The notes under the pieces are model-generated. The model ran no database searches, was not told where the DNA came from, and worked only from the letters and a program-made list of their open reading frames with translations. The translations under genes were made by a program, and so were the position numbers. From assembly GCA_013298375.1 (NCBI GenBank), contig JAAFHM010000003.1, positions 1-38,313 on the forward strand: a stretch of 38,313 nucleotides of DNA. Reading direction: 5' to 3'. Origin of the DNA: Ignavibacteria bacterium (GTDB lineage: Bacteria; Bacteroidota; Ignavibacteria; Kapaibacteriales; UBA4661). Positions 36,907 to 38,313 of the stretch are shown one piece after another (the first letter of the stretch is position 1; the number at the start of each line of letters is the position of its first letter).

Positions 36907-38313
36907 TTATTGTGCAAGACTGTAATTGATTAACGCTGTTCGGATTGCATTGGCAAGCGCTTGTGTTGATGCCGCGTCTGTCGCTGCTGGCGGCAACGTC
37001 TGTTTGAATTGCGCCGCGCCGCCAAAGAATGATATTTTTGAATTCATATCGCCCAAAACATAAGCCCGTGTTTCTGATGCCAATGACGGGTGTATCGCAA
37101 AGCCAAATTGAGGCACAAGGAATATCCGATTGGCGCGTAAATACAGCTCTGGCGACTGAAGGCTAAGTGTGTCATTACTGCCCAACCCGCCACTGGCAAT
37201 ATTCAGATTACCGCCTAATGTGCGAACATTAACGCCGTAGGTACTGCTGATGACAGGGTTCACCTCAAGTACGCTAGTACTTTCCCAGCCCGTGCCATTG
37301 TGCCGCATGGTGTTGTTGATTGAACCGCTCGGCAGCCCACCCGACGCATTGATAGTAATATCCGCAGTATTCGCGCTTGGCGCAGAACCATTCAGTGTTA
37401 CGCCCGTTCCCGCACGAAGGCGGAAAATACGGGTATTCGATGACACCATACTTGCGCCCGGGTCGCCCGGATTGGCAAAACTCGATACCGATATGCCAAG
37501 TAATGGCAGCAAGTCCACAGTTTGCGAGCTTTGCGAGGTCATTATCCCGCCGCTATGCGCCGTCGAGGGCAACGTCAAGATTCCGGTGCTGTAATTCACC
37601 GATGGCGTAAACGAGCCACTAAAACCCAGCGGCGTAATAACCACACTGCCAACGGTCGGCGAAACTGACAGCACAGAACTCATACCCGATGTGACGCTTG
37701 TCACCGCGCTGCCTCCACCCACACTCGGCGTAACCCACTGCCCAAGCCCGTTCAAAAATTCCGTTGCATTACCGCTCCAAGCGGGCATAGCTCCTGGATT
37801 TGCCAGCGAAGCCATCGCCAGCGAGACGGAGTTACTCGTCACACTCAGCCCATTGCCCGAAAAGCCCGTCAGAGAGCCGCCGCCGCCTGTTGCGTTAAAC
37901 TGGAATATCCCGCCACCAAGATTGACGATATTCATGTTCGTTCCGTTAATCGCCTGTATTGCCCCCGTAGCTCCGTTGAACGAACTTACGCCCGCCGAAC
38001 CGCTCCCGCCCGGGATGTTGATTTCGACACCAACACCGTTGGCAACACTCACACCAGCGCCCGCAAAATTCAGAATGAACGCCATTGGGTTCACCGTAAC
38101 ACCGTCTTTCCGCACTTCGACGCTATTGGATGCCGCCGCCGCCGAGAGGTCGTAGGTAACGCTGCCGATGGCGCTGGTGATACCGCCAATGCTCGTTTGC
38201 GTCGGGAGGGTTAGCTGCCGCGTCGTGCTGTTCCACGACGGGGAAATTGCCCCTGTGAAACCAAGCGGCGTAACAACCACGTTCCCCGTGTTCGGTGCAA
38301 CCTGCAAAACGCT
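36907..38313 (-). CDS. tail fibre/adhesin-like protein, C-terminal part
   Basis: The frame is open at the right edge, so the N-terminus lies outside the window. The visible 468 residues are glycine-, serine- and threonine-rich beta sequence. A module of about 210 residues is repeated: SVLQVAPNTGNVVVTPLGFT near the edge and SVLSVSPTVGSVVITPLGFS further on, each followed by a similar strand pattern. The C-terminus (PPAATDAASTQALANAIRTA) is helical and may trimerise. This is typical of fibre or surface-decoration proteins of marine and sediment phages. Confidence 0.65.
   Translation of the reverse strand, partial: SVLQVAPNTGNVVVTPLGFTGAISPSWNSTTRQLTLPTQTSIGGITSAIGSVTYDLSAAAASNSVEVRKDGVTVNPMAFILNFAGAGVSVANGVGVEINIPGGSGSAGVSSFNGATGAIQAINGTNMNIVNLGGGIFQFNATGGGGSLTGFSGNGLSVTSNSVSLAMASLANPGAMPAWSGNATEFLNGLGQWVTPSVGGGSAVTSVTSGMSSVLSVSPTVGSVVITPLGFSGSFTPSVNYSTGILTLPSTAHSGGIMTSQSSQTVDLLPLLGISVSSFANPGDPGASMVSSNTRIFRLRAGTGVTLNGSAPSANTADITINASGGLPSGSINNTMRHNGTGWESTSVLEVNPVISSTYGVNVRTLGGNLNIASGGLGSNDTLSLQSPELYLRANRIFLVPQFGFAIHPSLASETRAYVLGDMNSKISFFGGAAQFKQTLPPAATDAASTQALANAIRTALINYSLAQ

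Noticed and set aside
1..38313. Terminal repeat showing circularity
   Set aside because: The first and last bases share no visible overlap, so circularity is only inferred from gene order.

Overview
The window reads as the larger part of a temperate siphovirus that carries plasmid maintenance genes: a phage-plasmid. A single minus-strand late block (about 38313 down to 15008) holds a long tail-fibre-like gene open at the window edge, a coiled-coil protein, a ParB-domain DNA methyltransferase, both terminase subunits, a portal fused to an Mu gpF-like domain, an HK97-type prohead protease and major capsid protein, head-tail connectors, tail tube, a frameshifted tail-assembly chaperone, a 1706-residue tape measure and three distal tail proteins. 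On the plus strand (8845 to 12358) lie a serine resolvase, an AT-rich region, a row of 21-bp iterons, a Rep_3-type initiator, ParA and ParB. No integrase was seen, so the prophage state is most simply explained as a plasmid.

The host is probably in the Bacteroidota/Chlorobiota group. Three promoters share TTG, exactly 20 bp, then TATATTTG, which fits the -33/-7 promoter class known from Bacteroidota. Many genes are common phage-type unknowns, so no genus can be given.

Layout, left to right. Positions 1 to 2314 (minus): two small genes, a cluster of ordinary and strange tRNA genes, and two small genes led by a ribbon-helix-helix protein; this would feed into the late block if the molecule is circular. 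Positions 2329 to 3045: a CI-like repressor divergent from the minus-strand promoter, and two arrays of the same 12-bp repeat, each directly upstream of a minus-strand start codon. Positions 3181 to 6406 (plus): a probable lysogenic-conversion/defence cassette made of an HsdR-N-like nuclease, a lamin-tail-domain lipoprotein, a membrane-anchored Mrr-like nuclease and a repressor-like protein. Positions 6348 to 8374 (minus): envelope proteins and a second regulator-like protein. Positions 8454 to 9824: three different repeat systems around the resolvase and origin. Positions 12429 to 14975 (plus): small early genes of unknown role. Positions 15008 to 38313: the late block.

The most novel-looking signal is a structured RNA leader that occurs in front of three small early genes (12672, 14422 and 14742). 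Each copy has a 9-10 bp stem of different sequence but preserved pairing, a similar 18-19 nt loop, and a second small hairpin that pairs with the Shine-Dalgarno region. Other strong signals are the odd tRNAs (an 8-nt anticodon loop, a tyrosine tRNA with a long insertion, and a tRNA half duplicated around a small gene), a canonical -1 slippery site in the tail chaperone, and the two-nuclease/lipoprotein cassette.
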